A stretch of DNA of 10,410 nt from CAYRWR01 sp964537555 (lineage in GTDB: Bacteria; Spirochaetota; Brevinematia; Brevinematales; CAYRWR01): positions 1 through 10,410 of the forward strand of contig CAZIAD010000077.1 of the NCBI GenBank assembly GCA_964537555.1, read 5' to 3'. The translations under genes were made by a program, and so were the position numbers. The notes under the pieces are model-generated. The model made no database searches and was not told the DNA's origin. It was given only the letters and a program-made list of their open reading frames with translations. This document shows, in pieces, positions 1-6,306 of this stretch. The first letter of the stretch is position 1; each line of letters opens with the position of its first letter.

Positions 1-1210
1 CGGGGAAATTCCACTTACGGGTGATCTCCTCTCCGATACGGTCATGAGCTCCCCCTATAGCCAGGCTTTCCATAAGATAGGTACCATAACCCATTTCCTT
101 GCAGTGCTTTTGAATATTTTTCAAGAGGTCCGGGTAGATATGGGATACCAGGATCTTACCTACATCATGAAGTATCCCACCGATATAGGCATCATCTGCT
201 TTGGCTGCCAGTTTGTACTTTTTGGCCATATTGTAGGCATAGGAAGCGGTACGGTAGGAGTGGGACCACAGGCTTTCCAGCTGTCCGTATTTTTTGCTCA
301 TGATCTTCTGAGTCCCGAAAGAGAGGAGCAGGTTCTTCAGACCTTTCAGGCCCAGGAGGGAGACTGCATTATTGATATTGCTCACTTTATTGGGCAGCAT
401 ATACTGAGCGGAGTTCACGATCTTGAGTATCTCGGTGGACATTGTAAAGTCTTTTTCAATGACCTGAGCAATATTCTGAAGATGCACATCAGGATCTGAC
501 AGCAGCTTCTGGAGCTGGGTCAGGTTTTCGGGAAAGACAGGAAGAGTGTCGATCTCCTTGAAAATCAGTTCGGTCACTTCCTCCGTCTGCTTTTCGGTAA
601 TACTGCTGTAAGGCACTTCTATTCTAAACACCGTCTCTTTCTTAATGGGGTCTGAGTAGAAATGGTAGGACTTCTCATCCAGTCCCAGGGACCGCAGCAT
701 GAGCATGATGGAGATAGTACCCATGCCGGCACCCTCAGTATCATCTGCAAAAAGCATATAAGCCTGGGCGATATCCCGGATGGTACGTGACTTCTCTATG
801 AGGCTGTCCACGCGGTGTGTCTCCTGCTTGGTGAGCTCACCGCTGTTCTTTACCTTAAAGGCCAGCACATGGTCTTGTTCATCTACCTCTACTGCTGTAT
901 AGAATGAACCCTGTTTAATATGTCCGTTATATTCTTCCAGTTTGGCATGAAAATCCTGGGCAAATGAGGCCATACCCTTTTTGTAGTCATCCGCATTATA
1001 GAGGTCCAGTCCATTCAGATGGAAATGTACTTTTTTAAGATTGGCTTTATTGGCATTGGTCATCAGCTCGCGTATGAAGAAGATCACCTCTTCCACCATA
1101 TGTGCTTTTCCCGCTTTTGTGAGCAGATCCCTCAGGGTCTTGATCACTTTTTCTACCGCGGACCCATCTACTACCCCGAATTTGAATTCAAATTTAGCAG
1201 CTTCTGCCAT
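1..1210 (-). CDS. GHKL-type ATPase domain + HDOD domain signalling protein (partial, 3' end missing)
   Basis: The frame is open from ATG at 1210 to the window edge: 403 codons, C-terminus missing. AGGAG at 1221-1225 lies 10 nt upstream of the start. Residues about 1-200 look like a histidine-kinase/anti-sigma-type ATP-binding domain. There is an N-box-like ELMTNANKA at 48-56 and a G-box-like DDTEGAGMG at 156-164. I see no phospho-acceptor histidine domain. From about residue 215 the protein resembles HDOD domains (LPVFPENLTQLQKLLSDP, ILKIVNSAQY, AVSLLGLKGLKNLLLS), followed by an HD-like motif, IGGILHDVGK, with H348 and D349. HDOD proteins are cytoplasmic signalling or regulatory proteins, often without demonstrated hydrolase activity. 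The fusion suggests ATP-dependent or partner-switching control of the HDOD module, which is inference. It follows the exported-protein gene on the same strand after 187 bp and appears to have its own promoter. The domain calls are firm; the biological role is unknown. Confidence 0.85.
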   Translation of the reverse strand, partial: MAEAAKFEFKFGVVDGSAVEKVIKTLRDLLTKAGKAHMVEEVIFFIRELMTNANKANLKKVHFHLNGLDLYNADDYKKGMASFAQDFHAKLEEYNGHIKQGSFYTAVEVDEQDHVLAFKVKNSGELTKQETHRVDSLIEKSRTIRDIAQAYMLFADDTEGAGMGTISIMLMLRSLGLDEKSYHFYSDPIKKETVFRIEVPYSSITEKQTEEVTELIFKEIDTLPVFPENLTQLQKLLSDPDVHLQNIAQVIEKDFTMSTEILKIVNSAQYMLPNKVSNINNAVSLLGLKGLKNLLLSFGTQKIMSKKYGQLESLWSHSYRTASYAYNMAKKYKLAAKADDAYIGGILHDVGKILVSHIYPDLLKNIQKHCKEMGYGTYLMESLAIGGAHDRIGEEITRKWNFP

Positions 1211-1234
1211 AACAAATCTTCTCCTATTACACAA

Positions 1235-1263
1235 TATATCAGTCGTTTAACTAAAAATATCAA
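1235..1263 (-). promoter_or_regulatory. Candidate sigma-70 promoter of the ATPase-HDOD gene
   Basis: On the minus strand, TTGATA (1258-1263) and GATATA (1235-1240) are separated by exactly 17 bp. The -35 box matches consensus at 5 of 6 positions; the -10 box is weaker. Transcription would start near 1228, giving a leader of about 18 nt that just contains the AGGAG ribosome-binding site. The surrounding DNA is AT-rich, so a chance match is possible. Confidence 0.4.
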
Positions 1264-1312
1264 AAAATCACTACACATGTCTTATTTTAATTTTTAGTTA
1301 TCTGACATATTA

Positions 1313-1333
1313 CCCTTTTTTCAGGAAAAAGGG
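1313..1333. other. Perfect 8-bp inverted repeat between genes
   Basis: CCCTTTTT (1313-1320) and AAAAAGGG (1326-1333) flank a 5-nt loop. It lies between the stop of the exported-protein gene and the promoter of the ATPase-HDOD gene. It could slow or end leftward transcription, but no T-tract follows the stem on the minus strand. On the plus strand a short T run appears only some 8 nt later. I do not call it an intrinsic terminator. Confidence 0.3.
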
Positions 1334-1397
1334 AAGGGATTTTTCATTTATAGAATAATATTCTTTGTCATCTGACTGTAGGCTGCCGGCAGTCCGT

Positions 1398-2114
1398 TCA
1401 CTCATTTTGAAGCAGCTCATCATAAGAACCATAGCGCTTTAATATCCCGGAGTAAGGCAGATTGGCAAACGCTGCCCCCATCTCCACGATCTTCCAGTCC
1501 TTTCCGTATCTGAGGAGTTCAAAACCCGCGACATAATATTTATCTTTAAATCGAAAGAACAGTACTCTCTCAGCATGGGCCTGGGCTCCGTCTATCTTCA
1601 GCCTCATGTTCAGATTGGTGATATAACGTGGGTTTTCGATAAATTCAGCATTTGATGCCACGATATCTTTTATGCTAAAGTCCAGTCTCAAAGATGTTCC
1701 TATATCATTGAACATTGCAGCAAGCTTGTCACCCTTCTCATCCCTTTCCGTCATATCCAGAGCACCATCGAAATAGAGGCTGTAATAGAACATCCTGATA
1801 TTGCGGGCATAATAAGCGGTTCTTTCCCAGAGATGCAGATCTTTGAATGTGGGATTATTACGGGGGCCTGGAGTATGTAATAACAGAAAGCCTTTCAGTC
1901 TTTTATTTTTAGCCAGGCTATCGTGATGATCCACATATTCCTGTATAGCACAGACAGACAGTGCCTTATCTATATCTCCTTGTGCCAGAGCATCCAGGTA
2001 ATAGCGGATTGCTTCCTCCGGGGTGCTGCAGGATTTTGAAGGTATGGGTAAATCCAGGGAATAAGTCAGGCTGACAGACAACACACATAACAAAATGATA
2101 TAAAATCGCTTCAT
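1398..2114 (-). CDS. Exported protein, possibly NTF2-like fold (238 aa)
   Basis: The chosen start is ATG at 2114. It is preceded 6 nt upstream by GGAG and opens a textbook signal peptide: MKR, then a hydrophobic run IILLCVLSVSLTYS at about residues 6-19. The frame stays open to 2225, but that extension has no ribosome-binding site and would bury the signal. After the signal, TPEEAIRYYLDALAQGDIDKAL (about 31-52, quoted in part) resembles the first helix of NTF2-like/DUF4878-type domains, which often start with an 'EEA...YL.AL..GD..KAL' pattern. The C-terminal third has alternating strands (RVLFFRFKDKYYVAGFELLRY..DWKIVEMG) compatible with that fold. I cannot assign a reaction. A cysteine at position 10 lies inside the hydrophobic core and does not form a normal lipobox, so a secreted or periplasmic product is likelier than a lipoprotein. 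A good divergent promoter lies upstream. The gene is real; the fold is inference. Confidence 0.8.
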   Translation of the reverse strand: MKRFYIILLCVLSVSLTYSLDLPIPSKSCSTPEEAIRYYLDALAQGDIDKALSVCAIQEYVDHHDSLAKNKRLKGFLLLHTPGPRNNPTFKDLHLWERTAYYARNIRMFYYSLYFDGALDMTERDEKGDKLAAMFNDIGTSLRLDFSIKDIVASNAEFIENPRYITNLNMRLKIDGAQAHAERVLFFRFKDKYYVAGFELLRYGKDWKIVEMGAAFANLPYSGILKRYGSYDELLQNE

Positions 2115-2142
2115 GGACATCTCCGGTGTATTTGATATTAAG

Positions 2143-2171
2143 AATTTAAAGCAATCTGACAATAGAGTCAA
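2143..2171 (-). promoter_or_regulatory. Sigma-70 promoter of the exported-protein gene
   Basis: On the minus strand TTGACT (2166-2171) and TAAATT (2143-2148) are 17 bp apart. Transcription would start near 2136, giving a leader of about 22 nt that holds the GGAG ribosome-binding site. This fits translation from 2114. A start at 2225 would be upstream of this promoter and would not be transcribed from it. Confidence 0.55.
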
Positions 2172-2197
2172 TTTCCTTAAGAGAAATGAATTAAGGT

Positions 2198-2226
2198 TTG
2201 ACCAAAGCGTTAAAACAGAGTACATT
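2198..2226 (+). promoter_or_regulatory. Sigma-70 promoter of the AcpH-like gene, almost touching the start codon
   Basis: TTGACC (2198-2203, 5 of 6) and TACATT (2221-2226, 4 of 6) are separated by 17 bp. The -10 box ends 5 nt before the ATG at 2232, so the predicted start of transcription coincides with the start codon. No ribosome-binding site is visible between them. The promoter is back to back with the one for the leftward gene. Confidence 0.5.
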
Positions 2227-2231
2227 ATGCT

Positions 2232-2954
2232 ATGAATTATTTAAGCCACTTTCATCTGCACCGGCAGGAAAAGACCGACAATTTCTTTACCACAGGACTG
2301 ACTCTGCCTGATATCATAGGCTTCTTTCGCCGGGCTATCCGGGTCAGCGAGAAGTACCTCATGGAGCTGGACTGTGCCCGGCTTACTCCTCCCGCGCTGT
2401 CCTCCATGGCCGGCATGATCATCCATTACCGTATCGACCGCTGGTTCCACCGCAGTGACTTCTTTAAAGAGAGTACCGACTTCCTGCAGGCAGAGTTCAC
2501 CCGTATCACCGGGCATACTATCACCCACTTTCATGTCCACATCCTTCTGGAGATACTGATAGACAGGTACCTGCTGTCCCTGGATCCCGACCTGGCCCAT
2601 GACTTTTACGACTCATGGCGCAGCTGTGACTGGGAGGCCACCCTGCCCCTGTTTGACCACCATCCTAAGTTCCGCAGCGGGGATTACCTCCGGGCCGTGA
2701 CATCCTTCGGCCACTCCCGCTTCCTGGGGGAGTATATGGACTTTCGCAAGGTGCGGATGTTCCTGGACCGGCTCTCTGAAAGAGTGGAGTTCGCGGGACT
2801 GGAGCCTCTGCCCGACGCGGTATTTGTGGACTATTTTGAGCAGGTCTTTGATGCCCTTGTACCCGGGATGCGGGACTGTATAGCTCAGGCCCGGAGTCTG
2901 GGACTGAGCAGGGAGGGTATCATGGCGGAAATGCCCTGCAAGATTGAAGTGTGA
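2232..2954 (+). CDS. Acyl-carrier-protein phosphodiesterase (AcpH)-like protein (240 aa)
   Basis: The N-terminus MNYLSHFHLH matches the typical opening of the AcpH/DUF479 family (MNFLAHLHLA in family members as I recall them). The motif TLPDIIG (D27) lines up with the family's 'LLPDFVKG' segment. GMIIHYRIDRWFHRSDFF (61-78; H65, R67, D69) lines up with the 'GI.LHR.ID.FTDSHP' core. A later HVHILLEILIDRYL at about 101-114 resembles the third conserved helix. Family enzymes remove the 4'-phosphopantetheine arm from acyl carrier protein, recycling holo-ACP to apo-ACP in the cytoplasm. This copy is divergent, and its length of 240 aa is somewhat longer than the roughly 190-200 aa of E. coli AcpH. 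Activity is therefore inferred. The family-like N-terminus supports the start at 2232 although no ribosome-binding site precedes it. It stands alone in a GC-rich patch. Confidence 0.65.
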   Translation: MNYLSHFHLHRQEKTDNFFTTGLTLPDIIGFFRRAIRVSEKYLMELDCARLTPPALSSMAGMIIHYRIDRWFHRSDFFKESTDFLQAEFTRITGHTITHFHVHILLEILIDRYLLSLDPDLAHDFYDSWRSCDWEATLPLFDHHPKFRSGDYLRAVTSFGHSRFLGEYMDFRKVRMFLDRLSERVEFAGLEPLPDAVFVDYFEQVFDALVPGMRDCIAQARSLGLSREGIMAEMPCKIEV

Positions 2955-3026
2955 TTGCTGTGATCATTACTTATTAAGGTATTAGCCCTGCAGTATCAGA
3001 TACAGCACCTATACTTTATAAACAAG

Positions 3027-3057
3027 AAAAAAATCCCCCCGGATTTGCCAGGGGGAT
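3027..3057 (-). terminator. Intrinsic terminator of the DUF1761 gene
   Basis: Read on the minus strand, a 7-bp stem (ATCCCCC/GGGGGAT, 3051-3057 with 3033-3039) and an 11-nt loop are followed directly by a run of seven T (complement of 3027-3033). It starts 23 nt after the stop codon of the leftward DUF1761 gene. On the plus strand there is no T-tract, so it works one way only. Confidence 0.85.
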
Positions 3058-3079
3058 GTGATATATCAGTAATATCAAA

Positions 3080-3505
3080 CTATCTCCACACAGCCAGCAA
3101 TCCGCCAAAACCGGCGTAGGTGATCAGGTAGAGGACATTATTGATGACCAGGACCACCGGCTTACGGCCTTCAAACTGGGTATTAAGGCTGTGTGTCACC
3201 GCAAATGTGATCCATGCCGCCACCCCCACTAATACACCGCTCAGAAAATCGGTGATCTGCAAAGAGTGGATAAACACCTGCAGGCCGTAGGAAAAGAGAA
3301 GAGAAGCCACTACCGCTCCGATCATAAGCCGGGGCATGGCTTTTTTCTGCTCTGCGCTCATCTCTTTCTGAGCAGGGTCCATCCCCACTCCTTTCTGCCA
3401 GGATTTAAACCAGGGTACACCCGGAGAGTAATAGAGCCAGCTTAGAAAAAAGTTGGCTACGAAGACTACTATCAGGGGCAACACAGAGACACTTAGATCC
3501 AACAT
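3080..3505 (-). CDS. DUF1761 family membrane protein (141 aa)
   Basis: A small integral membrane protein. The N-terminal segment LPLIVVFVANFFLSWLYYSP (9-28) followed by a lysine/tryptophan stretch (PWFKSWQKGVG) is the hallmark of DUF1761 (helix ending in W.WYSP, then F...W). Three more hydrophobic helices follow: IGAVVASLLFSYGLQVFI at about 62-79, LSGVLVGVAAWITFAV at about 88-103 and VLVINNVLYLITYAGFGGLLAV at about 118-139. A cytosolic or periplasmic hydrophilic link, DPAQKEMSAEQKKAM, sits between helices 1 and 2. The family has no established biochemical function. Start 3505 is supported by AAGGAG (complement of 3512-3517), 6 nt before the ATG. It is monocistronic: its own promoter lies upstream, divergent from the cyclase, and a strong intrinsic terminator follows the stop. 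Confidence 0.85.
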   Translation of the reverse strand: MLDLSVSVLPLIVVFVANFFLSWLYYSPGVPWFKSWQKGVGMDPAQKEMSAEQKKAMPRLMIGAVVASLLFSYGLQVFIHSLQITDFLSGVLVGVAAWITFAVTHSLNTQFEGRKPVVLVINNVLYLITYAGFGGLLAVWR

Positions 3506-3537
3506 AAGATTCTCCTTATTTATATATTTACACTATG

Positions 3538-3567
3538 ATTATAAAGATAAATCCCCTGATTATGCAA
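3538..3567 (-). promoter_or_regulatory. Sigma-70 promoter of the DUF1761 gene
   Basis: On the minus strand a perfect -10 box TATAAT (3538-3543) lies 18 bp from TTGCAT (3562-3567). The transcript would begin near 3531 with a leader of about 26 nt carrying the AAGGAG site. It is back to back with the cyclase promoter. Confidence 0.6.
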
Positions 3568-3584
3568 TTTCAGAACAATTTTTT

Positions 3585-3613
3585 TTGCCTAAAATGATAA
3601 TTAATACTACTAT
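3585..3613 (+). promoter_or_regulatory. Sigma-70 promoter of the cyclase gene
   Basis: TTGCCT (3585-3590) and TACTAT (3608-3613) are 17 bp apart. Transcription would start near 3620, leaving about 25 nt before the GTG at 3645 and including the AAGGAG site at 3634-3639. This supports the downstream GTG start rather than upstream ones, which precede or overlap the promoter. Confidence 0.5.
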
Positions 3614-3644
3614 TAATCAATCCATTTGCTTCCAAGGAGTCCCC

Positions 3645-4103
3645 GTGAATATACAGTCCCGGACCCTGGCTGTCGGTTTTGCCGACCTGGAGTCCTACCA
3701 CAAGTATGTGATGGCGAAAGGCGGTGAGGCCGCGATCCAGCTCCTCAGTGAGACATTCCGCCTGGCCGGGGACATCATCCTCGCTCACAGCGGCAGGATC
3801 ATCAAGTACATCGGTGACGGTATCCTGTTTGTACTCAGTGATCCGGCTCAGTCTGAAGTCGTGGCCCGGAGTATCACAGAATGCTTTTTCCGGGAATTCG
3901 AAGAGGGGACTTTAAGATTCTGTGCAGCTATAGCTACCGGTGAGGTGACCCTGGCCCGTATAGGCCATCCATCTTTTCAGGTGGACGACATCTTCGGCCC
4001 CACCGTGAACCGGGCCGCCCGCCTGCTCAAAGAGATCTCTAAAAACACAGACGGTACCAGGTACCTGCTGTGTGAAGAGACACAGAAGCTTGTGAACAAA
4101 TAA
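3645..4103 (+). CDS. Compact class III adenylate cyclase, catalytic domain only (152 aa)
   Basis: It probably makes cAMP from ATP in the cytoplasm. All canonical class III residues are visible: first metal Asp D14 in GFADLESY, adenine-selecting Lys K54 and second metal Asp D58 in KYIGDG, second purine-contacting position D115 in VDDIFG, and the transition-state pair N122 and R126 in TVNRAAR. The Lys/Asp pair favours ATP over GTP. The enzyme should act as a homodimer with two active sites, as known for this class. The frame is open back to 3453, but that would overlap the DUF1761 gene and the promoter. GTG at 3645, 5 nt after AAGGAG (3634-3639), is clearly better. The product is only a catalytic domain, slightly shorter than usual, with no transmembrane, GAF, PAS or HAMP part. 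Regulation must come from expression, a partner or a small ligand. It ends 3 bp from the convergent toxin gene. The catalytic call is strong. Confidence 0.88.
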   Translation: MNIQSRTLAVGFADLESYHKYVMAKGGEAAIQLLSETFRLAGDIILAHSGRIIKYIGDGILFVLSDPAQSEVVARSITECFFREFEEGTLRFCAAIATGEVTLARIGHPSFQVDDIFGPTVNRAARLLKEISKNTDGTRYLLCEETQKLVNK

Positions 4104-4106
4104 AAA

Positions 4107-4481
4107 CTACCACACCGCCCATTCACAGTTATCCAGAATGTTCTGATCTTTGGTTAAAAGTAGAGCGTCATCTACCTGAGCCTGGGCTGAAATGATACGA
4201 TCAAATGTATCTCTGGTCCAGGTATTACGGGAAGTTGTGACCACCAGTCTTTCAAAGGAAATATCATTTACTGACAGATCCAACATTTCCACCAGGTATT
4301 CCAATACTACTTCAGGTGACTTTTCCAGTCGTCCTTTTTCATATAGATACTGTAACTCCAGAAGTACCATAGGGGATATACTGAGCCTCTCATGTTCTAC
4401 CATACTTTGGGCTTTTCTTGACAGCCTTTCTTTCTCACCCATATAAAGCCATATCACAACATGGGTATCCAGATAGATCAC
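4107..4481 (-). CDS. PIN-domain toxin, VapC-like (124 aa)
   Basis: A small PIN-fold protein, typically a Mg-dependent ribonuclease that cuts tRNA or rRNA when freed from its antitoxin. The N-terminus (M/V)IYLDTHVVIWL carries the first acidic residue D5. E42 lies in PMVLLELQYLY. D91 and D94 lie in WTRDTFDRIISAQA, and D112 in LLTKDQNI completes the usual acidic cluster. Length is normal for VapC. The start is GTG at 4481: its last two bases lie in the TGA stop of the antitoxin, so the genes overlap by 4 bp (GTGA) and are translationally coupled. GAGGA upstream within the antitoxin gene can serve as its ribosome-binding site. It is transcribed with the antitoxin from the promoter at 4729-4757. 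The partner is of Phd/YefM rather than AbrB-type VapB, a frequent combination. No residues are missing, so the toxin looks intact. Confidence 0.9.
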   Translation of the reverse strand: MIYLDTHVVIWLYMGEKERLSRKAQSMVEHERLSISPMVLLELQYLYEKGRLEKSPEVVLEYLVEMLDLSVNDISFERLVVTTSRNTWTRDTFDRIISAQAQVDDALLLTKDQNILDNCEWAVW

Positions 4482-4711
4482 AGGTTTTTTTCCTCATCCC
4501 ATTCTTCTGACCAATCAATATGCACAAAGTCTTCAGGATCACCTATGACCAGAGACTGCTTTTTTAATCTGGCCAGTCTGGAAGGCATCTTTTCAGGCAT
4601 TATCAGGATTGTCCGTCCATTTCGCTGTATTTCAAAGACCTTCCCCTCATCCGCCACCTCATCCAGTATATGAAACAGATTCCTCCTCAATTCTGTGGGT
4701 TTTATATTCAT
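4478..4711 (-). CDS. Phd/YefM-family antitoxin (77 aa)
   Basis: It is the antitoxin and probable autorepressor of the PIN toxin. Residues 1-45 have the Phd/YefM DNA-binding fold signature: INIKPTELRR-like start, NLFHILDEVADEG, VFEIQRNGRTILIMP. The C-terminal tail is acidic and aromatic (HIDWSEEWDEEKNL, about 64-77), typical of the segment that wraps around and blocks a PIN toxin. The start at 4711 has AGAGGTG (complement of 4716-4722) just upstream. The frame is open to 4750, but the extra 13 codons (MYMMVIYYIQRCK) would lie across the -10 box, so they are rejected. It is the first gene of a two-gene operon and overlaps the toxin by 4 bp. TGTACA sites upstream suggest direct autoregulation. 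Confidence 0.9.
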   Translation of the reverse strand: MNIKPTELRRNLFHILDEVADEGKVFEIQRNGRTILIMPEKMPSRLARLKKQSLVIGDPEDFVHIDWSEEWDEEKNL

Positions 4712-4728
4712 TTTACACCTCTGAATAT

Positions 4729-4757
4729 AATATATCACCATCATGTACATGTGTCAA
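4729..4757 (-). promoter_or_regulatory. Strong sigma-70 promoter of the toxin-antitoxin operon
   Basis: On the minus strand a perfect TTGACA (4752-4757) and TATATT (4729-4734, 5 of 6) are exactly 17 bp apart. Transcription would start near 4722, giving a very short leader that begins at about the AGAGGTG ribosome-binding site. A strong promoter is usual for an operon held down by its own antitoxin. Confidence 0.75.
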
Positions 4758-4771
4758 TTTTTTATGTACAC
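4742..4771. promoter_or_regulatory. Candidate autoregulatory operator: two TGTACA palindromes
   Basis: The perfect 10-bp palindrome CATGTACATG (4742-4751) fills part of the promoter spacer. A second site with the same TGTACA core (4765-4770) lies just upstream of the -35 box. The cores are 21 bp apart, two helical turns, so both face the same side of the DNA. From memory, the E. coli yefM-yoeB operator is also built from paired palindromes with a TGTACA core, and this antitoxin belongs to the same family. Binding here is inference. Confidence 0.6.
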
Positions 4772-4864
4772 TTTCATTTTAAGATATTGAAATTTAACAT
4801 TTAGGGGGAAATACACTCTTCTGTTTTCCCGGACAATGTCAGGTACTGGAATGTTCTCCATATT

Positions 4865-4893
4865 TTGTTTTAGATAAATACCCATGATATACT
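4865..4893 (+). promoter_or_regulatory. Sigma-70 promoter of the zinc-ribbon/propeller gene
   Basis: TTGTTT (4865-4870) and TATACT (4888-4893, 5 of 6) are 17 bp apart. Transcription would begin near 4900, about 42 nt before the ATG at 4942. It is divergent from the toxin-antitoxin promoter, with about 107 bp between the two -35 boxes. Confidence 0.5.
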
Positions 4894-4941
4894 GTTTTGA
4901 GGACATTTACTCCACTGAAAAACAAATAGGGAGCTCCATCC

Positions 4942-6279
4942 ATGAGTAAATACAAAGCGATGAAATGTGGACATTGTAAAAAGGAAGTCGAACCTCAGCC
5001 CGATCCGGACTTTGATGGCATCTATCAGCCCACTTCCAGTGATCCTGATTACCTGGAGAGCAGTTATCCTTTTGTCTGCCCTCATTGCGGGGGAAACCTG
5101 AGTATACGCTGGCGTTACTGGTTGGAGAACGGATCATGGAGAGTCGGTAATAAGATAGAAGCTATGGATGTTTCCACAGATGCTCCGGATGATCACCCCT
5201 GGTTATCTGCCTTTGAGATGGTTTTTTCACCATCGGGGGAAAAGCTGTACATCTATACCTTTGATCATAATTGGATCCTGGAGAAGAAGGATTCCCGATG
5301 GGTAGGGGGCAGTGAATATAGAAAGCTTCCTATGACATGGTATGCTGATCAAAGCAAATATATCTGGTATGTTACAGACAGCTTTGGTATGGACTGGAGG
5401 GCTAAAATCTTTGACGCAGAGACCAATGAGGAAATCGAAGAAATAAAGTACAGTGATGATGAATACTTAATGATAGGCCAGGTCTCAGGAGGGCAACTGC
5501 TTTCAGACCGCTTTCTCGCTATATGCAGAGAAGAAGGGTACAAGGACCCTTCCTGGCTCAATGTCTATGACATTAAGAAAAAAAACTGGAAAGAGAAGAA
5601 ACTTCCCTATAAAAATCTGAGCGCAAGTAATTATAAGAGCTGGTTTGAACCGGGTGGTCATCGACTTTTACGGGGCTATGGTGAGACTTATAGCATTTAT
5701 CACACAGAGCTCTACACTATCGACCCTTCATCCCCATCCCTTTTTGCCGAAGGAAAACTATTTAAAGAGCAATATTTTGAGATCCTGCACGCCCTTTGGC
5801 TGGAAAACGGGAGTATTCTCCTGCTCTACCTGGCCAATAAGACAGGCCTGTATGACTACGACGACCTGCCCATCGGACTCCTATGGCTGGATGGAAAAGA
5901 CCTGACGGAAATAAAACGCATCACCCGCTTCCCTTCTGAAGTCTGCCAAAGAGCTTATGAAAATGACAGAGGAGAACGAGTAGAAAAGGGTGATATCGAG
6001 GTCACTGACTTCTTCCCCTGGCCGGGCCAGCCTGACCGCTACCTCCTGGTCACTGACACTCTCTATGAAGTCGAAGTCCGTGGAGAGGAGATCATTTCTC
6101 ATAGCCCGCTGAATCCCGGCCTGTTTCCCCCGGTGGTCCGGGAATGGTATGAGCACTATAAGGTAACACTGGAGCCCGGGCAGGGCATCCTGGCTGTCAG
6201 CTACCGGGGAGAAATCATCCTTTATGACCTGAATAAGAAGAGGGTGATCACACGGGGATCAGAACATATTCCACAGTAA
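4942..6279 (+). CDS. Zinc-ribbon plus beta-propeller-like protein of unknown function (445 aa)
   Basis: I do not recognise a named family. The N-terminus carries two CxxC pairs, C9-GH-C12 and C46-PH-C49-GG, as in a zinc ribbon. From about residue 90 the chain shows repeated beta-rich units that could be propeller blades: about 93-128 (FSPSGEKLYIYTF), 137-168, 186-221 (DRFLAICREEG..WLNVYDI), 238-272, 288-327 (GSILLLYLANKTG..GLLWLDG), 363-388 (DRYLLVTDTLYEVEV) and 413-440 (GQGILAVSYRGEIILYDLNKKRV). Seven units would make a closed WD40/YVTN-type propeller. There is no signal peptide or membrane helix, so it should be cytosolic, probably a binding scaffold. The start is supported by AGGGAG (4928-4933), 8 nt upstream, and by the promoter at 4865. 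No partner gene follows on the same strand within 500 bp. The ORF is certain; the fold is inference. Confidence 0.8.
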   Translation: MSKYKAMKCGHCKKEVEPQPDPDFDGIYQPTSSDPDYLESSYPFVCPHCGGNLSIRWRYWLENGSWRVGNKIEAMDVSTDAPDDHPWLSAFEMVFSPSGEKLYIYTFDHNWILEKKDSRWVGGSEYRKLPMTWYADQSKYIWYVTDSFGMDWRAKIFDAETNEEIEEIKYSDDEYLMIGQVSGGQLLSDRFLAICREEGYKDPSWLNVYDIKKKNWKEKKLPYKNLSASNYKSWFEPGGHRLLRGYGETYSIYHTELYTIDPSSPSLFAEGKLFKEQYFEILHALWLENGSILLLYLANKTGLYDYDDLPIGLLWLDGKDLTEIKRITRFPSEVCQRAYENDRGERVEKGDIEVTDFFPWPGQPDRYLLVTDTLYEVEVRGEEIISHSPLNPGLFPPVVREWYEHYKVTLEPGQGILAVSYRGEIILYDLNKKRVITRGSEHIPQ

Positions 6280-6306
6280 GGGATGTTACATATATTCGAG
6301 AGAGGT

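Noticed and set aside
44..499. Open frame on the plus strand, 151 codons
   Set aside because: It lies opposite the ATPase-HDOD gene, whose minus-strand translation has clear family motifs; the plus-strand product has none.
2115..2225. Upstream extension of the exported-protein gene to ATG 2225
   Set aside because: It has no ribosome-binding site, lies across and upstream of the promoter at 2143-2171, and would hide an evident signal peptide.
3453..3644. Upstream extension of the cyclase ORF
   Set aside because: It overlaps the DUF1761 start and both divergent promoters. The GTG at 3645 has an ideal AAGGAG site and the extra residues lack cyclase features.
4712..4750. Longer antitoxin start at 4750
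   Set aside because: It would run through the -10 box of the operon promoter; the start at 4711 has AGAGGTG and a family-typical N-terminus.
4804..4834. GGGAAA/TTTCCC inverted repeat as a terminator
   Set aside because: The loop is long, the stem is short and no T-tract follows on either strand.
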